From Alphaproteobacteria bacterium (GTDB lineage Bacteria; Pseudomonadota; Alphaproteobacteria; Rhizobiales; Beijerinckiaceae), in assembly GCA_009920595.1 (NCBI GenBank), contig RFZR01000106.1:1-6121 (forward strand): DNA of 6,121 nt, read 5' to 3'. Of the stretch, positions 1 to 6,121 are shown piece by piece. The first letter of the stretch is position 1; the number at the start of each line of letters is the position of its first letter. Position numbers and translations under genes: made by a program. Below the pieces are notes generated by a model. That model ran no database searches and had not been told where the DNA came from. It saw nothing but the letters and a program-made list of their open reading frames with translations.

Positions 1-746
1 TCTTTGAGGGAAACAAAACTATTCACATAAAGAATTTTATGCATGGTCGAGATATTGACCTTGGCACAGCCGCCAGAAATGCAACGGTGAAATTGATCTT
101 CCGTCAAACCGGTTCCCCCATGAAGCGCAATCGGAATCGAAATCTGATCTGTAATGCGCTTCAAAAGATCATAGGCGATTTTGGGTTCGCCCTTATACAT
201 ACCATGCGCCGTACCGATTGCCGGCGCAAAGACAGCAAGATTGGGCATATCACGAACAAAGCGAATGCATTCATCGAAATTTGCGAGTCGCGCTTCATCT
301 TCATTGACATGTTTATCATCTTCAACACCGCCAATGGCGCCGATTTCAGCTTCAAGACCCACACCGGCTTCTTCCGTCATGTGATAGGCCTTCAAGGACT
401 TTTCTAGATTCTCTGCGAAGGGCAAAGATGATCCATCGAACATCACGGAGGTCCATCCCGCATCGATGCAGCGTCTCAAAACCTCGAAATCCGTGCAATG
501 ATCAAGATGAAGAGCCACTGGCACATCAACCGTTGAAGCGAGATCACGAACCCAATGGGCGATGGGCGTATATCCCCAATGTTTGACGGTCTTCACCGAC
601 ACTTGGACGATCACCGGCGCGTTTAATTCTTGTGCGCCCTCAACAATGGCGCGCGCGCTGTTGTAATCGATCATATTATAAGCTGCGATACCGTAACCTT
701 GCGCTCTTGCGCGTTTAAGCATCGGCCCCATCGTTACAAGTGCCAT
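1..746 (-). CDS. Class II fructose-bisphosphate aldolase family protein (C-terminus beyond window)
   Basis: This is a Zn-dependent cytoplasmic aldolase of the FbaA/KbaY/GatY family, which reversibly splits a ketose (bis)phosphate into dihydroxyacetone phosphate and an aldehyde. The reading frame starts at ATG 746 (MALVTMGPML) and stays open to the left edge, giving 248 residues. Family members run to about 280-290, so roughly 30-40 C-terminal residues are missing. Visible motifs in order are LDHC 81-84 (catalytic Asp82, Zn ligand His83), DGS 104-106, GLEAEIG 130-136 (metal-site Glu), GTAHG 178-182 (Zn His181), LHGGTG 208-213 (Zn His209) and KVNIST 229-234 (phosphate binding). An AAAGGA ribosome site at 756-761 lies 9 nt before the ATG. 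It is the last visible gene of the operon, set apart from the VOC gene by a 103-nt gap with a hairpin. The family is certain. Fructose-1,6-, tagatose-1,6-bisphosphate or another ketose phosphate cannot be told apart here; the company of an FGGY kinase favours a dedicated catabolic role over housekeeping glycolysis. Confidence 0.93.
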   Translation of the reverse strand, partial: MALVTMGPMLKRARAQGYGIAAYNMIDYNSARAIVEGAQELNAPVIVQVSVKTVKHWGYTPIAHWVRDLASTVDVPVALHLDHCTDFEVLRRCIDAGWTSVMFDGSSLPFAENLEKSLKAYHMTEEAGVGLEAEIGAIGGVEDDKHVNEDEARLANFDECIRFVRDMPNLAVFAPAIGTAHGMYKGEPKIAYDLLKRITDQISIPIALHGGTGLTEDQFHRCISGGCAKVNISTMHKILYVNSFVSLK

Positions 747-779
747 CGGATGAGATCCTTTATGTCAAAGAAATAAATT

Positions 780-793
780 GATGGATGTCCATC
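780..793. repeat. Short perfect inverted repeat upstream of the aldolase gene
   Basis: The arms GATGGA (780-785) and TCCATC (788-793) are perfect inverted repeats around a 2-nt centre. The site lies 34 nt before the aldolase ATG, between the upstream hairpin and the ribosome site. It could be a small operator half-site pair or a minor RNA fold. No convincing -35/-10 promoter pair is visible next to it, and a 6-bp arm can occur by chance. Confidence 0.3.
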
Positions 794-806
794 TAAGATA
801 AAGAGA

Positions 807-832
807 AGCGGGGCGCATAGATCCGCCCCGCT
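807..832 (-). terminator. Strong intergenic hairpin, possible leaky terminator or mRNA-stabilising stem
   Basis: A perfect 9-bp G+C-rich stem, AGCGGGGCG (807-815) with CGCCCCGCT (824-832), closes an 8-nt loop. It begins 17 nt after the VOC stop codon. On the minus strand the stem is followed by TTCTCTTTATCTT, which is pyrimidine-rich but not a clean U-tract. Intrinsic termination would therefore probably be partial. Alternatives are a 3'-end stabilising or processing stem that sets aldolase expression apart from the upstream genes. On the plus strand no T-run follows, so a plus-strand terminator is unlikely. Confidence 0.55.
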
Positions 833-849
833 CAATCAACACGAAAAAA

Positions 850-1401
850 TCAAATCGTTGTTTCAGCGACATATTTCGGATGGAAGAGGCGTGTCTTGCC
901 AGCCGCTTTTGCTTCGCGATCAAATACAGTGCCGTTTGGAGCCGAAACGATTTCCAATTGCTGACCCCATGGCGCCATGAAATAACACCAAGTCAAACCA
1001 AGATTAGGTCCATCGGTGTAAGAGGTGGGCTCGCCCAACACTTTGACGCCATTGTCTTTAAGGAATTTGATCGCCGCATCCATATCATCGACATAGAAAG
1101 CGAGATGATGCCCGCCAATATCGCTATTTTTAGGGGGGATCTTGACCTGATCGGGCGCTTCATATTGGAACACTTCAAGATTGGTTCCATTGCCGCAGCG
1201 CATATAACGGAATTCCTTAATCACGCAACGAGGATCAACATTGAGATGATCCTTCATCCAATTGCCTTCCCCTCTGAAATCCTTTGCGGCCGTATAAAGC
1301 GTTTCGGCACCAAGAATTTTTTCAAAGAAATCGCAGGCTTCGTTGATATCGGGAACGGTAAAACCGATATGTTCCATTCCGCGCATGCCAGGAATTGCCA
1401 T
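850..1401 (-). CDS. VOC-superfamily (glyoxalase/dioxygenase-fold) protein
   Basis: This 183-residue soluble protein has two paired beta-alpha-beta-beta-beta VOC modules: an N-terminal module starting MEHIGFTVPDI (residues 9-19) and a second starting GGHHLAFYVDDMD (96-108). By position, the expected metal-ligand set is His11, Glu76 (in NLEVF), His99 (in HHLAF) and Glu150 (in QLEIV), so a metal site looks complete. The family includes glyoxalase I, methylmalonyl-CoA epimerase, extradiol dioxygenases and fosfomycin-resistance enzymes, and sequence reading alone does not choose between them. The start ATG at 1401 has GGAGAG at 1408-1413, 6 nt upstream, and follows the kinase stop by 20 nt, so the two are co-transcribed. 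The operon setting suggests epimerisation or isomerisation of a sugar intermediate, or clearance of a reactive dicarbonyl formed during triose production; both are inference. Confidence 0.88.
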   Translation of the reverse strand: MAIPGMRGMEHIGFTVPDINEACDFFEKILGAETLYTAAKDFRGEGNWMKDHLNVDPRCVIKEFRYMRCGNGTNLEVFQYEAPDQVKIPPKNSDIGGHHLAFYVDDMDAAIKFLKDNGVKVLGEPTSYTDGPNLGLTWCYFMAPWGQQLEIVSAPNGTVFDREAKAAGKTRLFHPKYVAETTI

Positions 1402-1421
1402 TTTAGTCTCTCCAGTTTGTA

Positions 1422-2984
1422 TCAGTTATACTTCAATGAGAAATCGTGAAGTGCTTTATACTGCCCAGCATTGGCCATCGCTTCATAGAAGCCGCGATAG
1501 ATTTTATGCTGATCTTGATAAAGCGCCCTCAAATTCTTATTCGGCGTAAATTCGCCTTCAACTTTCACCATCGCATTGACGGCGTCTTCAATCGAAGAAA
1601 ATTCACCTGAACCAAACGCACCGAGAATGGCGGCACCCAAAACCGTACATTCACGTTCGCGCGTAACTTTTGCAGGCTTACCGATGATGTCCGTCATGAT
1701 CTGCACAAAGCCATTTGACTTCGTACCGCCTCCCGTCAAACGGAAATCGGTAATGCCGCCGTCGATATCGCTATCAAATGAATCAACCACCATGCGCATT
1801 TCATGAGCGCAACCTTCAAGCAATGCGCGGATCAAATCAGCGCGATGATGATAGAGGCCAAGACCCAAAAAGCCACCACGCGAATGCGCGTCATAATAGG
1901 GCGTCACTTGGCTCGCCATAAAGGAATGGAACATCACGCCATTCGCGCCGGGCTTTGAGAGTGCCGCATGTTCAACCATCACGGAATAAGGCGAACGACC
2001 TGAGCGTTGACCTTCATCAAGCTCGTTGCGACCTAATTGATCACGCCACCAGCGCAAACATGCGCCAAGACTGAAAGCACCACCTTCAATATCCCATGCG
2101 CCTGGCACACCATGGCCGCCCCACCAGAGATTGCGGCCTTTGATGCGATCAAGACTATCAAGATGCGCAACCATCACACCCGATGTGCCGACTGTGAATT
2201 CAGCCATTCCCTGCTTGATCACACCGGCACCAATTGCCGCGCATTGCTGATCACCAGCGCCACGGCATAATGTAATACCTTCCGGTAAACCCGTTTCGGC
2301 AGCGGCAGCCTTTGAAAGTTTGCCCGCAATTCCCGAAGGTTGCTTCACCGGCGGCAAACGATCGCGATCGATGCCACATAGTTTTAAAATCCGATCGCTC
2401 CAATCAAGCGCACGAATATCCATCATCCCATTCAAGGTGAGTGAAGCGGGATCAGTTGCCCAGTCTTCAGCACCCAAACGATGCAAGAAATATTCTTGGC
2501 CATTGGCGAACCACCGCGCTTTTTCGAAAGTCTTCGGATCATGATCGCGCATCCACGCAATCTTCGCAGCAGACCACAGCGGGCTTAATTGCATACCCGT
2601 ATGGGCTTGATGGTCTTCTGGTGAAATCGATTGTGCAAAGATCTGCTGATACTCAAGCGCACGTCCGCAATTCCAAACCCATGAATTGCCGAGTGGCTTT
2701 TTATCAGCGTCGAGCGCGGCAAAAGTACCGCGCTGGCTTGAAAGGCCGACCGACCGATAGGCTTCTTTTGGAAGATCGGCCATAGCCACGGCTTTGCGCG
2801 ACGCTCCGCAAATGCCTTTCCACACGGCTTCAAGATCTTGTTCATTCCATCCCGGATTGGGGGCAATGCAGGGGTATTCTTCATAACCCTGACCTATTGA
2901 TTTGCCATGTTCATCGAACACCATAACGGTGCAACCGGTGGTGCCCGCATCGATACCCACAAAAGCGCGAATGGTTTTTGACAT
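1422..2984 (-). CDS. FGGY-family carbohydrate kinase (xylulokinase-like)
   Basis: This cytoplasmic ATP-dependent sugar kinase has 520 residues, a usual length for the xylulokinase/glycerol kinase family. The ASKHA fold is visible from end to end: the N-terminal phosphate loop GIDAGTTG (10-17), the substrate-domain segment VGLSSQRG (79-86), WNCGRA (104-109) and HTGMQLSP (128-135). The hinge motif GAGDQQ (242-247) carries the catalytic base Asp245. VGTSGV (265-270) is the second phosphate loop and TGGGTKS (417-423) the adenosine-binding loop, followed by IIGKPA (433-438). All key motifs are intact. ATG 2984 is preceded by GGGAGG at 2990-2995 and sits 24 nt after the transglutaminase-like gene. 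In an operon with a sugar ABC transporter and a class II aldolase it probably phosphorylates the ketose made from the imported sugar. Xylulose, ribulose, a hexulose or a sugar alcohol remain possible, so no gene symbol is given. Confidence 0.92.
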   Translation of the reverse strand: MSKTIRAFVGIDAGTTGCTVMVFDEHGKSIGQGYEEYPCIAPNPGWNEQDLEAVWKGICGASRKAVAMADLPKEAYRSVGLSSQRGTFAALDADKKPLGNSWVWNCGRALEYQQIFAQSISPEDHQAHTGMQLSPLWSAAKIAWMRDHDPKTFEKARWFANGQEYFLHRLGAEDWATDPASLTLNGMMDIRALDWSDRILKLCGIDRDRLPPVKQPSGIAGKLSKAAAAETGLPEGITLCRGAGDQQCAAIGAGVIKQGMAEFTVGTSGVMVAHLDSLDRIKGRNLWWGGHGVPGAWDIEGGAFSLGACLRWWRDQLGRNELDEGQRSGRSPYSVMVEHAALSKPGANGVMFHSFMASQVTPYYDAHSRGGFLGLGLYHHRADLIRALLEGCAHEMRMVVDSFDSDIDGGITDFRLTGGGTKSNGFVQIMTDIIGKPAKVTRERECTVLGAAILGAFGSGEFSSIEDAVNAMVKVEGEFTPNKNLRALYQDQHKIYRGFYEAMANAGQYKALHDFSLKYN

Positions 2985-3008
2985 AATCCCCTCCCTAACG
3001 TCTTGCCA

Positions 3009-3665
3009 CTACAAAGTCGGCAAGCCTGCCAACCATGTTGACAAGAGCGACAAGAACAATTTGCGATGATGTGTTTCTTCCCGTGTGAGGGAGAGTAAAA
3101 GCTTTTCCTTGCGAGCGATGACATCTTCATCACGCGATTTGATAAAGGTGGGCACAATTGCAAGCGCGGTATCGCCCTCACCTGTCCATGCCGAATTTAC
3201 GGTGAAACCAAATCGAGCCAATGCGTCCGGCCATGTGGCATCAAGAATTTGCTCGCGCTCGGGTCCGCGCCAAACCACATAACAATGATAATCTTTAATT
3301 CCGCCGGAACGAATCCACATTTTCAATTCGTCAGGCATTGAATTGACGACCGGCATGGAAGCCGCGAAATCACCTTCAATTAATTCGACATCGGCAAACT
3401 CGCCACATCGTCTCAAAAGATCGCGTAAGAGAAGATGTTTTGCCGTGCAGGCACCTCGTTGATCACGAAGAACAGCTTCAGGTGAACGATCCCCACTCGA
3501 AAAATAGGGAATATTTCTAACCGCATGAAACAGAGATACGACGACAGAGTGTTTTGAGGGATCGGCATGACGCTTGATGAACTCATCAAGCGCTGCCAAA
3601 TAATCTGTCGTCAAATCGGGCGCCGGGCTAGAAAATGCCCGCGCGCTGCTAGAAGTAAGCAACAC
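3009..3665 (-). CDS. Transglutaminase-like (papain-fold) protein
   Basis: This protein of about 218 residues has a transglutaminase-like Cys-His-Asp triad in the right order and spacing: Cys73 in RGACTAKHLLLRDLLR, His127 in KDYHCYVVW and Asp142 in ILDATWP (numbered from GTG 3665). These folds serve as cysteine proteases, amidases or crosslinking enzymes; the reaction here is unknown. No signal peptide is seen, so it is probably cytoplasmic. The C-terminal ~16 residues (LFLSLLSTWLAGLPTL) are hydrophobic, too short for a confident membrane anchor. Start choice: a strong AAGGAG at 3670-3675 lies 4 nt before GTG 3665 and 7 nt before TTG 3662, so either may be used. A TTG at 3704 extends the frame but has no ribosome site. 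The start overlaps the end of the ATPase gene by 14-17 nt, implying translational coupling. It is an unusual partner in a sugar-uptake and kinase operon. Confidence 0.8.
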   Translation of the reverse strand: MLLTSSSARAFSSPAPDLTTDYLAALDEFIKRHADPSKHSVVVSLFHAVRNIPYFSSGDRSPEAVLRDQRGACTAKHLLLRDLLRRCGEFADVELIEGDFAASMPVVNSMPDELKMWIRSGGIKDYHCYVVWRGPEREQILDATWPDALARFGFTVNSAWTGEGDTALAIVPTFIKSRDEDVIARKEKLLLSLTREETHHRKLFLSLLSTWLAGLPTL

Positions 3666-4740
3666 CTGTCTCCTTGGAGAAGAAGTGCCAACGCGACGTG
3701 TCAAAATTCAATGAGCAGGGGTCATTCATTTGCCCACGGAAATCGGCATCCGTTTTAACGAGCACATGATTGGCACCTTTGAGATCCACATCAACAAGCG
3801 TGTCACCACCCAAAGGCTCAGTGATCTTGATGCTGCCCTTGGCGGCTCCGTCTTGGCCAAGCGAAATAGCGAGCTGATCAGGACGAATCCCCATCCTTAC
3901 GCCACTGCTCTTCAAAGCACCACGAAGCTTCACTGCCTGATCACTCGGAACAGCAACTTTAAAGGCCGAATGGACAGCATAGAAGCTGCCACCTTCTTCA
4001 ATCAAATCACAATCAATGAAATTCATCGGCGGCTCACCAACGAAACCAGCAACCCATTCATTGACAGGATGATTATAGATTTCCTGCGGCGTTCCAAATT
4101 GTTGCAAGACACCATTATTCATGACCGCAATCCGATCGGCCATCGACATCGCTTCAAGCTGATCATGCGTCACGTAAATCATGGTGGTGCCAAGACGACG
4201 TTGCATGATTTTCAATTCACCACGCATACGCGCACGCAATTTTGCATCCAAATGGGCAATCGGCTCGTCGAACAAAAAGAGCTTCGGCTCACGGACAATG
4301 GCGCGGCCAATGGCCGTGCGCTGCTTTTGACCGCCTGACAACTCCATCGGCTTGCGTTGAAGAAGATGTTCGATCTCGAGCATCTCTGCTGCGAAAGCAA
4401 TACGCTTTTTGATTGTCTCTTCTGATTCATTACGCAGGCGAAGCGGGTTCGCCATATTTTCGTAAACCGTCTTATGGGGATAAAGCGCGTAGTTTTCAAA
4501 CACCATCGCGATATCGCGATCCTTCGGTTCGAGATCATTCACACGCGTGTCACCGAAATGAATGTCACCCGCAGAGATATGCTCAAGTCCCGCGAGCATG
4601 CGCAATGTCGAAGACTTTCCGCAGCCCGAAGGGCCCAACACGGAGACAAACTCGCCGTCATTGCAGGTGATATTGAGATCTTTTACGGCAACCGTCTTAC
4701 CGTAATATTTCCAAACATTGGTGATGGTTACTGAAGCCAT
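3649..4740 (-). CDS. Sugar ABC transporter ATP-binding protein (MalK/UgpC type)
   Basis: This 363-residue ATPase powers the two adjacent permeases at the inner membrane. The nucleotide-binding domain shows Walker A GPSGCGKSS (36-44), signature LSGGQ (134-138), Walker B LFLFDEP (154-160) with catalytic Glu159, and switch His192 in THDQ. A C-terminal MalK-like OB/TOBE domain follows (about 237-363, with GIRPDQLAI 284-292), as in the CUT1 carbohydrate family. Two departures are visible. The Q-loop reads VFENYALYPH, with Glu82 (codon 4495-4497) where Gln is usual, and the D-loop is AHLD (162-165) rather than S-x-LD. ATG 4740 was chosen because MASVTITN matches the family N-terminus and AAGGA lies at 4749-4753, 8 nt upstream. 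The same frame is open upstream to 4884, but that stretch is unlike an ATPase and overlaps the permease. The gap to the permease stop is 29 nt. Some alphaproteobacterial systems use two different ATPases; a partner could lie outside the window. Confidence 0.94.
   Translation of the reverse strand: MASVTITNVWKYYGKTVAVKDLNITCNDGEFVSVLGPSGCGKSSTLRMLAGLEHISAGDIHFGDTRVNDLEPKDRDIAMVFENYALYPHKTVYENMANPLRLRNESEETIKKRIAFAAEMLEIEHLLQRKPMELSGGQKQRTAIGRAIVREPKLFLFDEPIAHLDAKLRARMRGELKIMQRRLGTTMIYVTHDQLEAMSMADRIAVMNNGVLQQFGTPQEIYNHPVNEWVAGFVGEPPMNFIDCDLIEEGGSFYAVHSAFKVAVPSDQAVKLRGALKSSGVRMGIRPDQLAISLGQDGAAKGSIKITEPLGGDTLVDVDLKGANHVLVKTDADFRGQMNDPCSLNFDTSRWHFFSKETGVAYF
3670..3675 (-). promoter_or_regulatory. 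Ribosome binding site inside the ATPase gene for the transglutaminase-like gene
   Basis: AAGGAG is read on the minus strand within the last codons of the ATPase gene. It sets the start of the next gene at GTG 3665 (4-nt spacing) or TTG 3662 (7-nt spacing), and argues against the upstream TTG 3704. Its place before the ATPase stop (3649-3651) points to translational coupling. Confidence 0.7.
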
Positions 4741-4769
4741 TGGAATTATCCTTCCCTGCAATTCTTTGA

Positions 4770-5648
4770 CTATTCGCGCACCGCGCCCATGGTGAGGCCG
4801 GTGACGAGATAGCGACGGATCAAAAGACCGAGAAACATCATCGGCAGTGTCGTAACGACACCAGCGGCCATGATGCTTCCCCATTGAATATTCTGCGGCT
4901 GAACAAGCTCAACCGTTGCCGGCGGCAATGTCTTTGCGCCCCCCGAGCCGATGATCGAGGAGAAAAGAAAATCATTCCACGCGAAGAGAATGCACAAGAT
5001 CACGAACGCGCCGATCCCTGGGGCAACCAATGGCAAAATCGCACGAAACGCTTGAAACCGTGTTGAACCGTCAACCATGGACGCTTCTTCAATCGCGTAA
5101 GGCACATTGTCGAAGAAGCCCTTCAAAATCCAAATCGCGAAAGGAAGATTGAAGGTTGTAAAAGCGAGAATGAGGCCAGCCTTCGTTCCGATCAAATCGG
5201 CGCCCCGGAAAATCGCATAAAGGGGAACAAGAACCGCTACCACGGGCGCCATACGGGTTGAGATGATCCAGAAAAACAAATCAGGCTTTCCGCGGAAATC
5301 ATAACGCGAGAGGGCATAAGCGCACATTGAGCCCAAAACGACAGAGATGATCGCTGAGCCGCCTGCTGCCACGATGCTGTTGAAGAAATAGGTTGTGAAA
5401 CCGAGATTCACAAAGAGATTGTAGTAATGCTTCGTCGTCGGCGTGAAATCAAAAAAGAGACCGATCTTCGAAAATGCACCGACAGGCGGTAATTGGAACG
5501 CCGCCAACAGATCTTTAAATGACGAGAAGAACATGATCATCAGGGGCAGCAGGGTCCATAGCAAATAGAACGCTATGAATACGACTGTGAAGATGTTCCA
5601 AATTCGTGAAAGTGGTGTCTTGTAGACAACAACGTCGCGCGAAGCCAT
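4770..5648 (-). CDS. Sugar ABC transporter permease (MalG/UgpE type, CUT1 family)
   Basis: This 292-residue inner-membrane permease has about six membrane segments, near residues 18-42, 88-113, 124-148, 157-180, 207-230 and 260-278. The cytoplasmic coupling motif is intact: EEASMVDGS (187-195) followed by AILPLVAPG (203-211), matching the EAA---G---------I-LP pattern that docks on the ATPase. The length and the short N-terminus before the first helix fit MalG-type permeases. The start ATG 5648 has AAGGA at 5658-5662, 9 nt upstream, inside the end of the preceding permease gene, whose stop is only 3 nt away. The pair would normally form a heterodimeric channel. The transported substrate is probably a sugar, polyol or glycerol-type compound but cannot be named from the permease. 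No defects are seen in this gene. Confidence 0.94.
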   Translation of the reverse strand: MASRDVVVYKTPLSRIWNIFTVVFIAFYLLWTLLPLMIMFFSSFKDLLAAFQLPPVGAFSKIGLFFDFTPTTKHYYNLFVNLGFTTYFFNSIVAAGGSAIISVVLGSMCAYALSRYDFRGKPDLFFWIISTRMAPVVAVLVPLYAIFRGADLIGTKAGLILAFTTFNLPFAIWILKGFFDNVPYAIEEASMVDGSTRFQAFRAILPLVAPGIGAFVILCILFAWNDFLFSSIIGSGGAKTLPPATVELVQPQNIQWGSIMAAGVVTTLPMMFLGLLIRRYLVTGLTMGAVRE

Positions 5649-5651
5649 GGC

Positions 5652-6121
5652 TCAGTTTCCTTGATCGATGCGCTTGCTGGCAGGGCTTTCGAAAACCCTT
5701 ACCAGGAGCTTGCCGAAGATGATCGTGACGATCAGCAAAGTGAGTGCAATCGCTGAGCCGCGTCCGAGCTTGAAATAGACGAAGGAGACGTCAAAGAGAT
5801 AGACGGGCAGAACCTTTGTGACTTCTGCGGGTCCACCACCGGTCAAACGCATGATGACATCGATGAAGCGGAAGTTGTCCATAAACCGCAACAAGCTGAT
5901 CACGCGGCACGCGCTTCATACCCGCGAGTGTGATCAAAGTAATCAAAGGCGTCCATTGCCAGATATCGACCATTACGATGCCGGCCATAGCGGTATCGGT
6001 TGATCCGATAATGGATGTTTCGCCAAGAATGCCTAGGCTTTGGAAGAGCCAATGATACCACCCGAAAGTGGAGTTGAAGAGATAATACCAAACGAGACCG
6101 GCGATCGCCGGCGCCATCATC
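5652..6121 (-). pseudogene. Sugar ABC transporter permease (MalF/UgpA type), disrupted; 5' end beyond window
   Basis: Two reading frames together give the C-terminal part of a MalF-type permease. From the right edge to about 5905 one frame reads MMAPAIAGLVWYYLFN and then MVDIWQWTPL, ending in family-like GMKRVPRDQL. It then turns into unrelated residues and stops at 5791. From about 5905 the second frame gives VISLLRFMDNFRF, TGGGP and further membrane-like sequence, ending at TGA 5652-5654. The join skips the EAA coupling loop, which in this family sits between the PRD and LLRF stretches (about 30 residues). This is therefore a deletion whose length is not a multiple of three, not a simple one-base shift. 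As written the protein cannot dock on the ATPase. Either the gene is a recent pseudogene, or the assembly collapsed here; the intact neighbours favour a recent event or an artefact. About 100 N-terminal residues lie outside the window. Confidence 0.8.

Noticed and set aside
39..407. Plus-strand 122-codon reading frame at the left edge
   Set aside because: It is antisense to the aldolase, whose minus-strand frame carries all the catalytic motifs. The plus-strand translation resembles no family I know.
880..1449. Plus-strand 189-codon open frame over the VOC gene
   Set aside because: It lies opposite the VOC coding frame and runs into the kinase end. It shows no domain pattern and is a shadow of the minus-strand gene.
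3663..3704. Earlier TTG start for the transglutaminase-like gene
   Set aside because: There is no ribosome site upstream of TTG 3704, and it would overlap the ATPase by 56 nt. AAGGAG at 3670-3675 marks GTG 3665 or TTG 3662.
3730..4338. Plus-strand 202-codon open frame over the ATPase gene
   Set aside because: It is fully antisense to the ATPase motifs and shows no recognisable protein features.
4741..4884. N-terminal extension of the ATPase frame by 48 codons
   Set aside because: The extension is rich in Arg and His, overlaps the permease C-terminus and is unlike ATPase N-termini. ATG 4740 has a proper ribosome site and family-like MASVTITN.
5895..5905. Programmed ribosomal frameshift in permease 1
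   Set aside because: No slippery run is visible, and a simple frame change would not restore the missing EAA loop. A deletion explains the data better.
1..6121. CRISPR array, tRNA/rRNA gene, insertion sequence or phage signal
   Set aside because: No regularly spaced repeats, tRNA-like cloverleaf, transposase motifs or terminal inverted repeats were seen on either strand by eye.

Overview
The window is a stretch of one bacterial operon, with every supported gene on the minus strand. In transcription order (right to left) it holds: a broken binding-protein-dependent sugar ABC permease (5652-6121, upstream end outside the window), a second permease (4770-5648), a MalK/UgpC-type ATPase (3649-4740), a small transglutaminase-like protein (3009-3665), an FGGY-family carbohydrate kinase (1422-2984), a single-domain VOC-superfamily protein (850-1401) and a class II fructose-bisphosphate-type aldolase (1-746, C-terminus outside the window). 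Gaps from 6121 to 850 are 29 nt or less, or the genes overlap, and most starts have a clear Shine-Dalgarno sequence. The only larger gap, 103 nt between the VOC gene and the aldolase, holds a strong hairpin and a short palindrome.

The layout and protein flavour (two MalF/MalG-like permeases, a UgpC-like ATPase, FGGY kinase and KbaY/GatY-like aldolase in one operon, AAGGA-type ribosome sites) suggest a proteobacterium, most likely an alphaproteobacterium of moderate G+C. This is judged from protein style and gene order only; no marker gene is present. The substrate-binding protein, any partner ATPase and a regulator are not in the window.

The likely working model is import of a sugar or sugar alcohol by the ABC transporter, phosphorylation of the resulting ketose by the FGGY kinase, and cleavage to triose units by the Zn-dependent aldolase. 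The VOC protein would act in between or in detoxification. The exact sugar cannot be read from the sequence.

Three things stand out. First, permease 1 has lost its EAA loop and changes frame at about 5885-5910, so as written it is broken or misassembled. Second, a Cys-His-Asp transglutaminase-like protein is translationally coupled to the ATPase, inside a sugar-catabolic operon. Third, the ATPase has Glu in place of the Q-loop Gln.
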